64,000 nucleotides of DNA from Membranihabitans maritimus (GCF_021729145.1 NZ_JAJSLW010000002.1:186001-250000), one strand, 5' to 3'; shown: positions 24,512 to 35,120, counted from the first letter of the stretch. The notes: generated by a model not told the origin, from the letters alone. Program-made: numbers and translations.

Positions 24512-24808
24512 ATGGTTATGAAATTAATTGAAAACCCACATCCCGGTATCATTCTAAAGAAGGAATTTTTGGAAGAATTGAGTATGTCTCAAAATAAATT
24601 GGCTCAGGCCATTAATGTTCCTTCGAATCGAATCCACGCCATAATCCGGGGCACGCGAAAAGTGACTGCGGATACAGACCTGAGGTTATCACGGTTTTTT
24701 AGATTATCGGAAGGATATTGGCTTAGGTTACAAAATCTTTATGACATAGAAGAAGCCAAAAGGAATAACTCTGAAAGTTTGAAAGAGATCATTCCCTATA
24801 ATAATTAA
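24512..24808 (+). CDS. higA: HigA-type antitoxin, XRE family
   Basis: A 98-residue helix-turn-helix antitoxin with HPGIILKKEFLEELSMSQNKLAQAINVP, NRIHAIIRGTRKVTADTDLRLSRFF and WLRLQNLYDIEEAKRN, the diagnostic HigA (VapI) sequence. It neutralises HigB and represses the operon. It lies directly downstream of higB. Confidence 0.94.
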   Translation: MVMKLIENPHPGIILKKEFLEELSMSQNKLAQAINVPSNRIHAIIRGTRKVTADTDLRLSRFFRLSEGYWLRLQNLYDIEEAKRNNSESLKEIIPYNN

Positions 24809-24868
24809 ACCCGAATCAATTAGGATAACGATATTTACAACTAAATATTAGGATTTCGTTTCTCTTTA

Positions 24869-26692
24869 CTAATTGTTCAACAAAATCTCCTCGATCTCGT
24901 CCATCACCCTATTCATTTTCCGAATCGTTAATTCAAACGGTTCATTGCTTTCCATATCCACACCGGCATTTTTTAGAAGATCAACAGGATATGCAGATCC
25001 CCCGGCAGATAAAAAGTCAAGGTATTGCTTTACGTTTTCTTCTTTACCTGATAAGACCTTTTCTGCCAATGCCTGGGAGGCCGTAAATGAAGTGGCGTAC
25101 TGATACACATAATAGTTGTAGTAAAAATGCGGGATATACGCCCATTCGTATTGTATATAATCACTTACTTTACAGACACCTTTATCGTGCCCATAATATT
25201 TTTTTACCAATTCGGTGTATAGTTCACTGAATCGGTCCCCAGTAAGTGCTTCACCCGACTCTACCATCTCGTGGATCTTGAGCTCAAATTCGGCAAACTG
25301 GGTTTGACGGAATAAGGTTCCTTTGGCTCCTTCCAGATAATTTCCTAAAATGGACAGACGGACTTTAGGGTCTTCCAGGTTGGATAATATGTGGTCGTTA
25401 AGCAAAGCTTCGTTCAATGTCGATGCCACTTCCGCCACGAAAATAGAATAATTGGCCTTGGAGTGGGGTTGGGCTGCATTGGCCAGATAGCTGTGCATTG
25501 TATGTCCCAACTCATGGGTTAAAGTACTTACATCGTCGTATTTCTCATTATAATTCATCAGGATATAAGGATGGACGTCATAAACTGATCCGTTGGAATA
25601 TGCTCCCGAGCGTTTACCTTCATTGGGATACATATCGATCCATCGATTCTCAAAAGCGTGGGCGACAACTTCTGTGTATTGGCTTCCCAGTGGTGCCAGC
25701 GAATCAAATACAAGCTTATTTGCTTCTTCCACTGAATACCTAAGATCTACTTCATTGACCAGTGGTGCATAAAGGTCATAGTAATGGAGGGTATCAAGCT
25801 CCATTATTTTTTTCCTGAGTTCAAGGTACCGGTGAAAAGTATCCAGATTTTTGTTAACATTGGATATTAGGTTGTGGTATACCCCGGTGGGAATATTGTC
25901 AGAATCAAGTGCGCTTTCCAGGGTTGAGTTATAGTTTCGCACCTTCGAATAAAAAAGGTCTTTTTTCAGATTGCCGTAAAGTTGTGTTCCGAATGTTCTT
26001 TCGAATTCTCCTATTTTATTAAAGAAGGTTTCGAAAACCAGTTTCCTGTCCGCTCTGTTATCTGCAGCTCGATGCAATGCAAAATTGGCAAAATTTAATT
26101 TTACACTATCGTCATTGACCAAAGTGACGGTAGGAAAAGGAAAGTCTGCGTTGAAAAAAACGCTGTAGATCGAAGATGCATTGCCAGAAATAAGAGAGGA
26201 TTGGGCGATAACTTTTTCGACTTCTTCAGAACTTCTATGTTCTTTTTTTCGCATTAAGTCCGATAGGTAAAAATCAAAAAGTTCAAGTGATTGTTCCTCC
26301 CCGATGAATTCTTCGATAGTAACAGGATCCATACCCAGGATCTCGGGCTCGATATAAGAAACTTTTGCAGCAAAATCCGAGTAAATCTGTTGAGCTTCTT
26401 GTTTCATGCCTTGATATTTGGTCACCCGAGTATCTTCATCCGATGCCATAGAGGCATAACTATACAATCGTCCCAGGTCTTTACTCAGTTCGTCTATGTA
26501 AGTCAGCGCTTCTGCCAGTTGTGCAGCAGATGAAGTCATTTTTCTTTTGAATTGCCCGGCATTTTCTATTCGCTTTTTGAGGCTTTCTTTTTCTGTTTTC
26601 CACTCATCGTACGAGGTGAAAATATCTTCTAATTTCCACTTGTGTTTTTCTTCGATTTTTTCTCTTCCGGAAGCAAGCGTATTAACTGACAT
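24869..26692 (-). CDS. pepF: Oligoendopeptidase F (M3 metallopeptidase)
   Basis: A 607-residue cytosolic peptidase without signal peptide. The zinc site is HELGH (His393, Glu394, His397) with the third ligand Glu in the following VAEVASTLNEALL helix. Length and the substrate-site helix YIPHFYYNYYVYQYATSF match PepF of the M3B family. It cleaves oligopeptides. It is 65 bp downstream of the lyase operon on the same strand but is probably an independent housekeeping gene. Confidence 0.95.
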   Translation of the reverse strand: MSVNTLASGREKIEEKHKWKLEDIFTSYDEWKTEKESLKKRIENAGQFKRKMTSSAAQLAEALTYIDELSKDLGRLYSYASMASDEDTRVTKYQGMKQEAQQIYSDFAAKVSYIEPEILGMDPVTIEEFIGEEQSLELFDFYLSDLMRKKEHRSSEEVEKVIAQSSLISGNASSIYSVFFNADFPFPTVTLVNDDSVKLNFANFALHRAADNRADRKLVFETFFNKIGEFERTFGTQLYGNLKKDLFYSKVRNYNSTLESALDSDNIPTGVYHNLISNVNKNLDTFHRYLELRKKIMELDTLHYYDLYAPLVNEVDLRYSVEEANKLVFDSLAPLGSQYTEVVAHAFENRWIDMYPNEGKRSGAYSNGSVYDVHPYILMNYNEKYDDVSTLTHELGHTMHSYLANAAQPHSKANYSIFVAEVASTLNEALLNDHILSNLEDPKVRLSILGNYLEGAKGTLFRQTQFAEFELKIHEMVESGEALTGDRFSELYTELVKKYYGHDKGVCKVSDYIQYEWAYIPHFYYNYYVYQYATSFTASQALAEKVLSGKEENVKQYLDFLSAGGSAYPVDLLKNAGVDMESNEPFELTIRKMNRVMDEIEEILLNN

Positions 26693-26757
26693 ATATCCTT
26701 TTTACTTTAAATTAAAGGATTCAAAATTAATAAATATTGCTCTTCTTTCTACATTTG

Positions 26758-29472
26758 TTACTCCCTCAATTTTATAACACCTTTTGATTTCGGAGGGATT
26801 TGAATGATCACCTTCTCCTCTTCCTTCTTCAATTCCAATTTTTGTTCTTCTTCCTCTATTAAAACCACGGCATTCGAAAATGTTGTATCCTGAATTTCAA
26901 ATTCAAACCCTTCATTGCAATTTATGCGAAAAGTGTTTTCGTTCATTAGTTGAAGCTCGATAGAACCTATTTCTTCATTACATGATAGTGCATATTTCCC
27001 GGATTGGATACTTTTCCCTTTTCCCAAATACATTTTTTGGGGTTTGTTTTTTACGTAATTAAGGACTCCAAATATTCCCCTAAAAGCCATAGAGTCTTTT
27101 CTGAATTTCGCAATATTATCATTCCCCTGAAACACGATTTGCTTTTCGTGTGTTGTCCCCTCTATCTCAAGGACAATGTGATTAGATTGAGAATTTTTAT
27201 TTAATATCTCCACATTAGTAATTTGCGATACACTTTTTTGCTCAGAAGGTTCAAATATGGAGACAAACGGCCTGGACCAGGCTTCTCCGTTTCTGAAAAT
27301 AGCAAGACCCGGCGTGGGGAGTTTTTTTAATTTATTCGGGGCCGTATTGGAGCGCGGGAATGTTCCGGAATAATATTCCTGGCTCGTACCTCCGGGGAAA
27401 TATACATTCATATAAGAATTCTCTGAAATGACAAATTGGGCTTTAACGGCTTCTTTATTTGCCCGAGTATGTTTTACATTTTTCAAAAATCGAATACCGG
27501 GTTTATCTTCACCAGATAGCGGGTAGGCAGGAGTGGAAAACAATGTTAAGGGATTACTATCCATTGTAAACATTGAAACTGATTTGCCGATATTGTGATA
27601 TATATAATCATTTCGAACCGGATGGTCAGAACGGTAGATGTCAATATAATAACCAGAAGTATCAGATGTTCGAATAATCCCCATTGTGCGCAATTGATTG
27701 GTATTGGTAGAGTGCTCAAAATACCGTGTGTCTGTAAAGGAGAAATTTTCCGAAACAGCTGATTTCCCGGGGGAAGGTTCCATGGCAAAGAGTTCAATGG
27801 CTCCAATATCTTTTTCTCCGGCCTTGCCTTTGTAGGGTACCGAACCTGATTGTCCGCCTGCAATTACCGTATTATGGGCTGCCCATTGGGCGTAATATTC
27901 AACGTGATCCGGATGATCGTAAGTAGCTCCAGGGCCCGGGTCAGCTCCCATTACCGTTCCATTTCCGTAGAGTTCCATGGCCATGCCATTGTTGTGATTA
28001 TGATTATAGGAAGCGCCGTTTACTGCATACATTAGACCATTTTTCTTATCGATTCCATTCCTTTGGAAGTAAAATCGGGCAAAGTCCAGTTCACCACTTC
28101 TTGGCCAGGAAAGTTCATAACCTTTGGTGTCAGGTAATTCGGAAGCATATGTCAATAGCCCTAGACTGCCGGAAGTTTCACGAGAATATAAACTGTCTGA
28201 AATTAGGGTTTCAATAGCCTTGGCAATATTTAATGTGTTTGTATCATCGTATTTTTTTGCATAAACCAAACCAAGTTCCAGGCCCAGAGGGCTTTGAAAG
28301 ACCCTTTTCGTGTCTCCGAAAGAAGAAACTTTTAGGTTGGGGAAGGAATATTTTAGAAGCGCATAAGATGCCTGAAAAAGAGCAGGATATTTTTGAAAAA
28401 CGCTATACCCATTCTTTTCGAAAACGACTCCTGAAAGCAATAGATTGGAAACGGGATAATTGTGATATCCCCCGGGTTCTTTCCAGTGGCCATCAGGCGT
28501 CAACCATTCTTCGACAGTAGTAGCATAAGACAAGTGACCACAATTGTTTTCAATTGTATCCCTTGAAAAAAAGAAATCCATAAAGAAATCTTTTCGTTCC
28601 TGGTTTTCAAGGCTCAGTATAGCCATAGCCAGGGCTGCACTTTCTGCGGCATACCAATTGCTGTGAGCAAACCCATTATAGGTCAATGTCTCAGCAAGTC
28701 GGTCAAAGACTACCTCATAGTAATTCATATTGTAGCCTGTTTCCACCATAAATGACTTTAAAAAATCATAGGCAAGAAGAAGTGGCTCATTGTGCCCATC
28801 TCCCAGGGTTTGAATGTTTAAATATCCCACGCGGCAAGGGCCTTCTATGGGATCCTGGTAATAGGCGCCACGAGCCCATTGATTGACAATATCCGAAGCA
28901 AACTTCGCATATTTCTCCTCTCCATACAACCAGTAAAGAATTGACGCTTTCAAGGCTAGTCTATGGAATTTGCCATTTATAGACCCCACATAGGCCCTGG
29001 GATCAATTTTTTCATTTTTCTCAATGTCGGGATTGTAAAGCTCCATTTTCATAGAGGTATCGTATGGTGTCAATTCTTCAATTGATGGGACTTTATACCG
29101 GTTGCCCTTTTTAGTAACAGGAGGTCGCTTGTGAGGAGAGTACCTCACCGTAGGACAAGGTGCATCACCTGAATAACTAATGATTTGTGTACCGATGGAA
29201 TCTGAAACAGCATGTGTATATCTTTTTCCGGGTATCCTGTTCATCAAATACCGACTTAATATCCACGCCGTATCATTTTGATGTCGTTGCACATATGGAT
29301 CCACATTTGAACGCATGTCTGTAACAATTCTTTGCGCCCATTCATGATTTTTGATTTTATTCAGGATTTTACCTTTATCAGATTGATTTACTAAAAGGTG
29401 TGGATTCTGTGAAATTCCTCCATTAGGAAAAAAGCATATGCTCAATAATGACAAGAATAAGAAACGAATCAT
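26758..29472 (-). CDS. Large heparinase II/III-like polysaccharide lyase
   Basis: A 904-residue exported protein, the last gene of the polysaccharide locus. After the signal peptide come an alpha/alpha-toroid domain (residues about 40-430, including SNWYAAESAALAMA near 268) and a heparinase II/III beta-sandwich domain whose metal/catalytic segment YNHNHNNGMAMELYGNG is near 489. A long C-terminal beta region follows. This is the layout of large heparinase-II or alginate-lyase type proteins. beta-Elimination of an uronic acid polymer is expected. The exact PL family and substrate cannot be read from sequence alone. It starts 17 bp after the preceding lyase gene. Confidence 0.82.
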   Translation of the reverse strand: MIRFLFLSLLSICFFPNGGISQNPHLLVNQSDKGKILNKIKNHEWAQRIVTDMRSNVDPYVQRHQNDTAWILSRYLMNRIPGKRYTHAVSDSIGTQIISYSGDAPCPTVRYSPHKRPPVTKKGNRYKVPSIEELTPYDTSMKMELYNPDIEKNEKIDPRAYVGSINGKFHRLALKASILYWLYGEEKYAKFASDIVNQWARGAYYQDPIEGPCRVGYLNIQTLGDGHNEPLLLAYDFLKSFMVETGYNMNYYEVVFDRLAETLTYNGFAHSNWYAAESAALAMAILSLENQERKDFFMDFFFSRDTIENNCGHLSYATTVEEWLTPDGHWKEPGGYHNYPVSNLLLSGVVFEKNGYSVFQKYPALFQASYALLKYSFPNLKVSSFGDTKRVFQSPLGLELGLVYAKKYDDTNTLNIAKAIETLISDSLYSRETSGSLGLLTYASELPDTKGYELSWPRSGELDFARFYFQRNGIDKKNGLMYAVNGASYNHNHNNGMAMELYGNGTVMGADPGPGATYDHPDHVEYYAQWAAHNTVIAGGQSGSVPYKGKAGEKDIGAIELFAMEPSPGKSAVSENFSFTDTRYFEHSTNTNQLRTMGIIRTSDTSGYYIDIYRSDHPVRNDYIYHNIGKSVSMFTMDSNPLTLFSTPAYPLSGEDKPGIRFLKNVKHTRANKEAVKAQFVISENSYMNVYFPGGTSQEYYSGTFPRSNTAPNKLKKLPTPGLAIFRNGEAWSRPFVSIFEPSEQKSVSQITNVEILNKNSQSNHIVLEIEGTTHEKQIVFQGNDNIAKFRKDSMAFRGIFGVLNYVKNKPQKMYLGKGKSIQSGKYALSCNEEIGSIELQLMNENTFRINCNEGFEFEIQDTTFSNAVVLIEEEEQKLELKKEEEKVIIQIPPKSKGVIKLRE

Positions 29473-29489
29473 AGATTAGGGTTCAAATG

Positions 29490-31538
29490 TTATTTTTCAT
29501 CAATTACTATATTATCGGTATTATTTAAGGGTAGCGAAACTTCATAAGTAGCATTAGAATCAAATGTTAGCTTTATAGTGATGAACTCCTGATCCTGGTC
29601 TATAATTTGAGCTGAAAATTCTGGCATTATGGTGTCATAGGGAACAATTAACCACGGAATTATCACTTCTTCAGATATTTCAGTAGAATAGACACTTGTG
29701 TAGTTTTTTAAAACCTTATTATACAATTTGCTATACCAGCCTTGAAGTACTGGTTTTTCCTGCCCTTTAACCAGGTCAACTTTCCAATTGGCTTGGTTAA
29801 GAGGGCGAATAAAAAGATTTCCTTTTTTACGTTGGGTAAAGACGGTATTCTCTTCATTTTTTAGGATTTCAAAATCAGGGTTCCAATGCCACAGTGCTTC
29901 AATATTCCTGGGGCGATCCGTTTTTATTTTGTCAATAACGATCCAAAACTGATCCTTGAGATAGAAAAAAGTTCTTTGATGTTCTGCCGAGCCTTCAATT
30001 CCTGAAAATGGTTCTGCTGTTCCCCAGGCATAATCATATTGATCAGTAAGTTTATACTGATTTTCCTCAATCGCATTTTTAGCCAGCTTGGGCCCAGGAC
30101 TTTGTTCTTTTCCGTCTACTAGTATAATATTGTGACTTAAAGAACCACGGGCATACTTGCTAAATTTATCTGCTACTTTACCTCTATAGGCAAATCTACC
30201 ACCGTCCACCAAAAAATCAACCCCATATGCCGCCAGGGAAATGTGAAGTTTATCGCTGTGTTGGTGACCTGATCCCCAAGGGCCTATGTCAAAAAACGAC
30301 CAATGAGCACTTTCTGAGAAGTTATTTCGGGATACTACTTGTCCAGCCCAGGGAAATATAAGAGAAGAATTTTGTTCTGGTTTGATCCCGGAATCGCCAT
30401 TACTTGCAAGGTATTCCCAATCTGTACGGCCGTACTTTTGCGCTGCTTCTAGAACTCGCGGACGATTAAAATCAAGGTCGGAATCGTTGTTCATTACCCC
30501 GTTTCCATCAGGTCGTATTGACCAGGCAAGGTAGTTCCACATATTTTCTAATTGATCTGTGTAAAACTTTGGAAGCGGTTTGCCTGCACGTTCGCAGATA
30601 TCATTGAACAAAAGGAAGTTGTGCAATGCTACTGTATGGTAATGGGAGGCCAATTCGGTCTGGACACCGTCAGGATAAACTTGCCCCTTGAGACTTTCTG
30701 TCATTTGATCAATGGTATATCCCAACCATTTAGTTGACATTTTAAACTCTGGCCAGGAAGTAGCTAAGGTTGCCAGGCCTGACATTTCCATTGTTAACCA
30801 GTTATTTTGTCCGTGAAAATTGTATGCATAATGTGCGTGTTCCGGTAGACTACTAAGTATAAGCAATTGGGTTGCAGGGCTAATCAGGTCAGTGTCAATA
30901 AACTGATAAAAGACATTAGACCATACTTTTACTCTAAAACTTGCCTCCAGTCCTCTCCACATGGCAGTGCTGCTCTTTACTTCCGGATATGGCAAGCTCT
31001 CAATGACCCAGCTTTTGATAAAATGGTCGATGTATCGAATATATTTTGGATTACGAGTGTCGGAATAAATAGATAATAATTCCCTCACTGGGTAGTGACG
31101 ATTGAGAGCCCAGGCCCATTCTATATCGCTGTCAGGACCTTCCCATGCCCAGTCCAAATGACCCGAATTATCTCTTGGTACTTTATCAGACAATGCATAA
31201 AAACGAAAAATATCTTGCAGGATAGAATCACCTTTTGCACTTGTTTTCGTTGAAAAAGGGGGTAATTCTTTTCGCAAATGCGAAGCAATATTATTGTTTT
31301 TATAATATTCCAGGAGTGCGGAACAGGCTTTAACTAAGTCCGCATCATTGTAATAATCATTAACTTGGGCTAATTCCGGAATTTTCAGATCAAGGTCTTT
31401 CATTAATTTGTTCATCCGTTCTGGAAACGCTGCACAAACATCTCCTACAGTTGATAATTCCATCCAATGGGTCTGTGCTATGCAGTTTGCACTGGTCAGT
31501 AAACTTAAAAGATAGAAACCAATAATTCTGGGTATCAT
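29490..31538 (-). CDS. Heparinase III-like polysaccharide lyase
   Basis: A 682-residue exported lyase. The N-terminal toroid domain holds GQNNWLTMEMSGLATLA near residue 244 and DGVQTELASHYH near 293, resembling the Asn and Tyr/His catalytic segments of heparinase III (PL12). The C-terminal sandwich begins around 400 with GSGHQHSDKLHISLAAYG and LSHNIILVDGKEQSP. PL12 cleaves heparan sulfate, but family membership alone does not fix the substrate. Its ATG overlaps the stop of the propeller gene by 4 bp (ATGA), so the two are translationally coupled. Confidence 0.83.
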   Translation of the reverse strand: MIPRIIGFYLLSLLTSANCIAQTHWMELSTVGDVCAAFPERMNKLMKDLDLKIPELAQVNDYYNDADLVKACSALLEYYKNNNIASHLRKELPPFSTKTSAKGDSILQDIFRFYALSDKVPRDNSGHLDWAWEGPDSDIEWAWALNRHYPVRELLSIYSDTRNPKYIRYIDHFIKSWVIESLPYPEVKSSTAMWRGLEASFRVKVWSNVFYQFIDTDLISPATQLLILSSLPEHAHYAYNFHGQNNWLTMEMSGLATLATSWPEFKMSTKWLGYTIDQMTESLKGQVYPDGVQTELASHYHTVALHNFLLFNDICERAGKPLPKFYTDQLENMWNYLAWSIRPDGNGVMNNDSDLDFNRPRVLEAAQKYGRTDWEYLASNGDSGIKPEQNSSLIFPWAGQVVSRNNFSESAHWSFFDIGPWGSGHQHSDKLHISLAAYGVDFLVDGGRFAYRGKVADKFSKYARGSLSHNIILVDGKEQSPGPKLAKNAIEENQYKLTDQYDYAWGTAEPFSGIEGSAEHQRTFFYLKDQFWIVIDKIKTDRPRNIEALWHWNPDFEILKNEENTVFTQRKKGNLFIRPLNQANWKVDLVKGQEKPVLQGWYSKLYNKVLKNYTSVYSTEISEEVIIPWLIVPYDTIMPEFSAQIIDQDQEFITIKLTFDSNATYEVSLPLNNTDNIVIDEK

Positions 31539-32935
31539 TTATTCTTGATTTTATACAAATATAATTGACTTGGATTAGGCCAGGGTTTGCCTCTTGGCCG
31601 GTCTCGATTATTGGGAAGGGTCTCCCACTTTATTATGTATTTGACATCACTTGACTCAGGTTTCCCAGTATCCCCTGTCTTAAGTACCTGGAGTCCGGGA
31701 AAATCACCTTCTAATGGAAACGAAATTTCTTTTTCCTTTTTATTTTCCATCGTTTGAACAATGTCAAAATCATTATTTAGTAAAAATGTTTTTTCACCGT
31801 GTTTGATGTGGTAGAAGGAAACTTTATATCCAGATTTCGTCCTGGTAAAATCTCGGAATCTCACTTCTTTAACAATACTTCCGCGTCCTTGAAATTCCCA
31901 CCGATAGTCCCAGTCAGTTATTTGTTTGTATTCCCATTTATCATCTACAAGCCGGGCGATAAAAAATTGCAAATTCCCTTTTGGACCGTACTTGTGGTAC
32001 ACAAAAACTGGCTTTAGGTCCTTGTCGAGACACAATCTTGCAGAGAGATTTATTATTCCTCCACCGGAGGGAATAGGGTCAACAATAACGGATTTATCGT
32101 CATAAGTAACTGATATATCTACAGGGTCATCATAAGCATTGTACCAATTTTTCAGGTCAGGGCTCTTAATATATGATAAATCGTGGTTGGTTTCACAGTC
32201 CGGAGTATCCCGCCACACCCAATACACGTGATACCAGTTATCTTGTAGTAAAGTAGGTTGGGACTGATAGGCATTCATAAGCCCCTGGCCATCTGTAAGT
32301 GGAGCATCCAATAATCGGGTCCATTCCTGCTTTTCGGTTGAATATATATTATAAATTTCATTACCATTACCGCTTCCCCCGTCTCTATAGTGGAAAAGTA
32401 GTTCGCCTTCACGGGTTTTCATAAATTTGGGATAGGTGCAGCGGTTTTCTTCTGTTCCGACCATATGGCGATATTGTACCATTTCGGAAACATCGTCCGG
32501 ATTTTTGCTTCTGAAATACGTCAATGGATGTACATGCATATTACCTGCGAGATGTATATAACCTTCTTTGTCTATGGCTAGGGTAACTGAATTGTGGCTA
32601 TCCCAACCAAGGATTGTACTGGTTCCACCTGAAGTTTCCCGACGTAGAAGAGGTAATGGATGTAGGTCAAATTTGCTTTCATCGAGATTGCGTTGGCCGA
32701 CCACCATTTTACGATCTGAATTGTAGTATGCTATATACTGTCGGTTTTCATGCGTAAGTAGACAAAACCCGACGGGGTGTCCCGCCCAAACGCTGTCAAT
32801 TTTTATCTTATCTAAAATAGCAGGATTTGAAAATCTTTCCTGTGCCGACAAGTTACTAACACCAAAAGAAGTACTTGCAAGAGAGTATATGAAAAGAATT
32901 ATTTGCACTTTAAATTGCCTGTATTTCGCTGTCAT
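31535..32935 (-). CDS. BNR_4-type beta-propeller protein, possible ulvan-lyase-like enzyme
   Basis: A 466-residue exported protein with a signal peptide ending near LSAQ. Repeated bladed strands, including GWDSHNSVTLAIDKEGYIHLAGN, MHVHPLTYFRS and QSQPTLLQDNWYHVYWVWRD, match the BNR_4 seven-bladed propeller family. That family includes PL24/PL25 ulvan lyases. The two histidine segments are the positions where those enzymes keep catalytic residues. The enzymatic role is inferred; a binding or sensor propeller is the alternative. It overlaps the next lyase gene by 4 bp and follows the PL8-like gene after 5 bp. Confidence 0.72.
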   Translation of the reverse strand: MTAKYRQFKVQIILFIYSLASTSFGVSNLSAQERFSNPAILDKIKIDSVWAGHPVGFCLLTHENRQYIAYYNSDRKMVVGQRNLDESKFDLHPLPLLRRETSGGTSTILGWDSHNSVTLAIDKEGYIHLAGNMHVHPLTYFRSKNPDDVSEMVQYRHMVGTEENRCTYPKFMKTREGELLFHYRDGGSGNGNEIYNIYSTEKQEWTRLLDAPLTDGQGLMNAYQSQPTLLQDNWYHVYWVWRDTPDCETNHDLSYIKSPDLKNWYNAYDDPVDISVTYDDKSVIVDPIPSGGGIINLSARLCLDKDLKPVFVYHKYGPKGNLQFFIARLVDDKWEYKQITDWDYRWEFQGRGSIVKEVRFRDFTRTKSGYKVSFYHIKHGEKTFLLNNDFDIVQTMENKKEKEISFPLEGDFPGLQVLKTGDTGKPESSDVKYIIKWETLPNNRDRPRGKPWPNPSQLYLYKIKNK

Positions 32936-32940
32936 ATTTT

Positions 32941-35109
32941 TTAAAATTTGATATTTACGCTTTGACCGGCATAAACAGTTTGCGGCAATTCTACGGAAAA
33001 TTCTGTATATCCTTTTTTGGAATCCCAGTATGTATGCACTATTTCATTAGAAAAATAGATTTTATCGTTGATCGCAAAGTGTAGTTTCCCCATTTTTCTT
33101 GTAGGGTCCGCTACTGTAATTTCTGTGATTCCTATATTGTTGTAAGTAATCATGATCATTCCGGGGCTGTGAAATATAAGATCTGTGTCCCCAAATATGT
33201 TTAGAGTATCATTTTGATAAAAAACTGCTTGAGCGATTTGCAATCGTGAATGATTAACAGCTTGGACTGTGGGAGAATTAGCAGTAACTTCTATCGGGTT
33301 TCGGGCTGTGAAATTAATGAGCTTTTCACGATTTGCATTTGGAAGTACAAAATACGTGTATGAGTCATTTTCAGGTTCGTAACCATGATCTAACCAAACT
33401 TTAAATATTTCCTTTTCTATCTTTTCTTTAGGGGAATCAGATTGTTCATTGATGTCGTACCAACTACCGGACTGGGTCTTATTGGATATATATACAGAGT
33501 CTGTTTCATGTAGCACATAGCCAACCTTGTCATGAAGTATCCATCGGGGCTTTTTAAAATTTAATATTGTATCAATATTGAGTGTTTGAACAGTCTCTCC
33601 TGAAATGATGACATCGGAGTTTAAATGGCATTGGTTTAAAGTGGTAACCACATTTCCATCGGATTTTGAGGAAATATTACTTCCGAGACAGACGTATTCA
33701 TCGTCGAAGAAGAACCAGGACTTTTTCGCTTTTATAGTATCGAATACACTGCTATAATAAAATCCGGCAGCCCCGTACAAACCATTTGTTACGCCACCTG
33801 CAAAATCAGTAATGCCTTCTTTTTGTATTTCCCATTTGGACGAGAAAGAAGAATGTTGGACCAGGGTAGTACCGGGAATTTTATGAAAGTCAAAAACCGG
33901 GAAAATATCTCGATATTCTTGCCCTGTCCTCGAAATAAAATTTGACCCATTGCCCAGGTAATGATTGCGAAGTCCTTCGCTGTTGTAAGGAACCTCCATA
34001 TTGTGATTTCGGGTGGAAAACATGCGAACAGAAGTGAAGTAATCAGGTCTTTGATGGGTATGATGTTCGGAGTGCCAGTAAAAGGTATTGTGAGAATGAG
34101 ATGGTTGTAAATTATTATTCCTTATAGCGATAATCTCTTCCAGTTCATCCTTCCTGTAATCGCCTGAAGCTATCAATCTTTTGGGAGTTGTTGAACCGTA
34201 AGGATCCAGGGTTCCAGCCCTGGAAATACTCCTGTTTTTGGCTCCGGGGTCGGGATATTTCCCATGTACCATCATTTTACATATTCCATCCAGGTAATAG
34301 TCGGTAAGCATTTTCATAGAATTATCCGAAAAGGAATAAGTAGTGCCCCGAACATAGGCTGCCCACTCTGCAAAAGCATCGGCATACCCTTTGCCATAAG
34401 AAAGTGTATTGTTTACACGGTCAAGGCGGTGGTGAAAGCTATAATCATATTGCATGCCACGTGCAGTTGCAAATTTGATCTCACTTTCGATGACTTCTAT
34501 AACTTTGTCAAATTCCTCTTTATCTTCCTTCACCAAAAGTTGCTTCGCCAGGATTCCGGCAATTTTTATCCGGTCCCCGCTTGGACGGGCACCCGAAGCT
34601 TCGAGATGAGCCCGATTAGCTATTTTCAAAGATTCTTCTAGCTGACTTTCTGTAAAAATGTTGTCTTCTTTAAGGATTAGTAGGATCTCCACCAAAGTCC
34701 TGGGGATTCCAATTTGATTCCACCACCAGTTTTGGCAGATAAAATCATGCTCTAGCCAATAGTTTAATGCAGAATTTATTGTGGCTTTTACTTGTTCCGA
34801 ATTATAAAAATTGGATCCTTTACGGACGTAAGATCTACTTAAATCATGAATATTTTCCATATGAATATGGTGTTGAAAAGCAGTTCTTGTAGTATCGACA
34901 TAGTCAATTCCCGGCCAGGTGCTATCTTCTTGAAAGGTTGCCAATAATTGAGATATTTGACTATCGTCAATAGTAGGGGCCATAATTTCTTTTATAATCC
35001 GGTCTTTGATGATAGAGAGGTCGGATTGGGCGTAGGTAGTTTGTTTGCATAAACATCCCATAATAAGAATAATATAGAAAATTACAGCCTTAGACCATGT
35101 GCTTTTCAT
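32941..35109 (-). CDS. PL8-family (chondroitin AC/hyaluronate-type) lyase
   Basis: A 722-residue exported lyase with the PL8 order of an alpha/alpha toroid and a super-sandwich. Recognisable PL8 segments are NWWWNQIGIPRTLVEILL (catalytic Asn), YSFHHRLDRVNNTLSYGKGY (His226/His227 and Tyr238), KNRSISRAG (Arg), RPDYFTSVRMFSTRN and FPVFDFHKIPGTT. The His-to-Tyr distance is 11-12 residues; in characterised PL8 enzymes, as I recall, it is 9. The active-site loop is therefore altered. It is expected to eliminate at uronic acids in chondroitin, hyaluronan or a related polymer. Confidence 0.82.
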   Translation of the reverse strand: MKSTWSKAVIFYIILIMGCLCKQTTYAQSDLSIIKDRIIKEIMAPTIDDSQISQLLATFQEDSTWPGIDYVDTTRTAFQHHIHMENIHDLSRSYVRKGSNFYNSEQVKATINSALNYWLEHDFICQNWWWNQIGIPRTLVEILLILKEDNIFTESQLEESLKIANRAHLEASGARPSGDRIKIAGILAKQLLVKEDKEEFDKVIEVIESEIKFATARGMQYDYSFHHRLDRVNNTLSYGKGYADAFAEWAAYVRGTTYSFSDNSMKMLTDYYLDGICKMMVHGKYPDPGAKNRSISRAGTLDPYGSTTPKRLIASGDYRKDELEEIIAIRNNNLQPSHSHNTFYWHSEHHTHQRPDYFTSVRMFSTRNHNMEVPYNSEGLRNHYLGNGSNFISRTGQEYRDIFPVFDFHKIPGTTLVQHSSFSSKWEIQKEGITDFAGGVTNGLYGAAGFYYSSVFDTIKAKKSWFFFDDEYVCLGSNISSKSDGNVVTTLNQCHLNSDVIISGETVQTLNIDTILNFKKPRWILHDKVGYVLHETDSVYISNKTQSGSWYDINEQSDSPKEKIEKEIFKVWLDHGYEPENDSYTYFVLPNANREKLINFTARNPIEVTANSPTVQAVNHSRLQIAQAVFYQNDTLNIFGDTDLIFHSPGMIMITYNNIGITEITVADPTRKMGKLHFAINDKIYFSNEIVHTYWDSKKGYTEFSVELPQTVYAGQSVNIKF

Positions 35110-35120
35110 TTCACCGTAAA

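Noticed and set aside
26695-26720. Inverted repeat ATCCTTT/AAAGGAT between the last lyase gene and pepF as an operon terminator
   Set aside because: No T-tract follows on the minus strand and the stem is mostly A and T.
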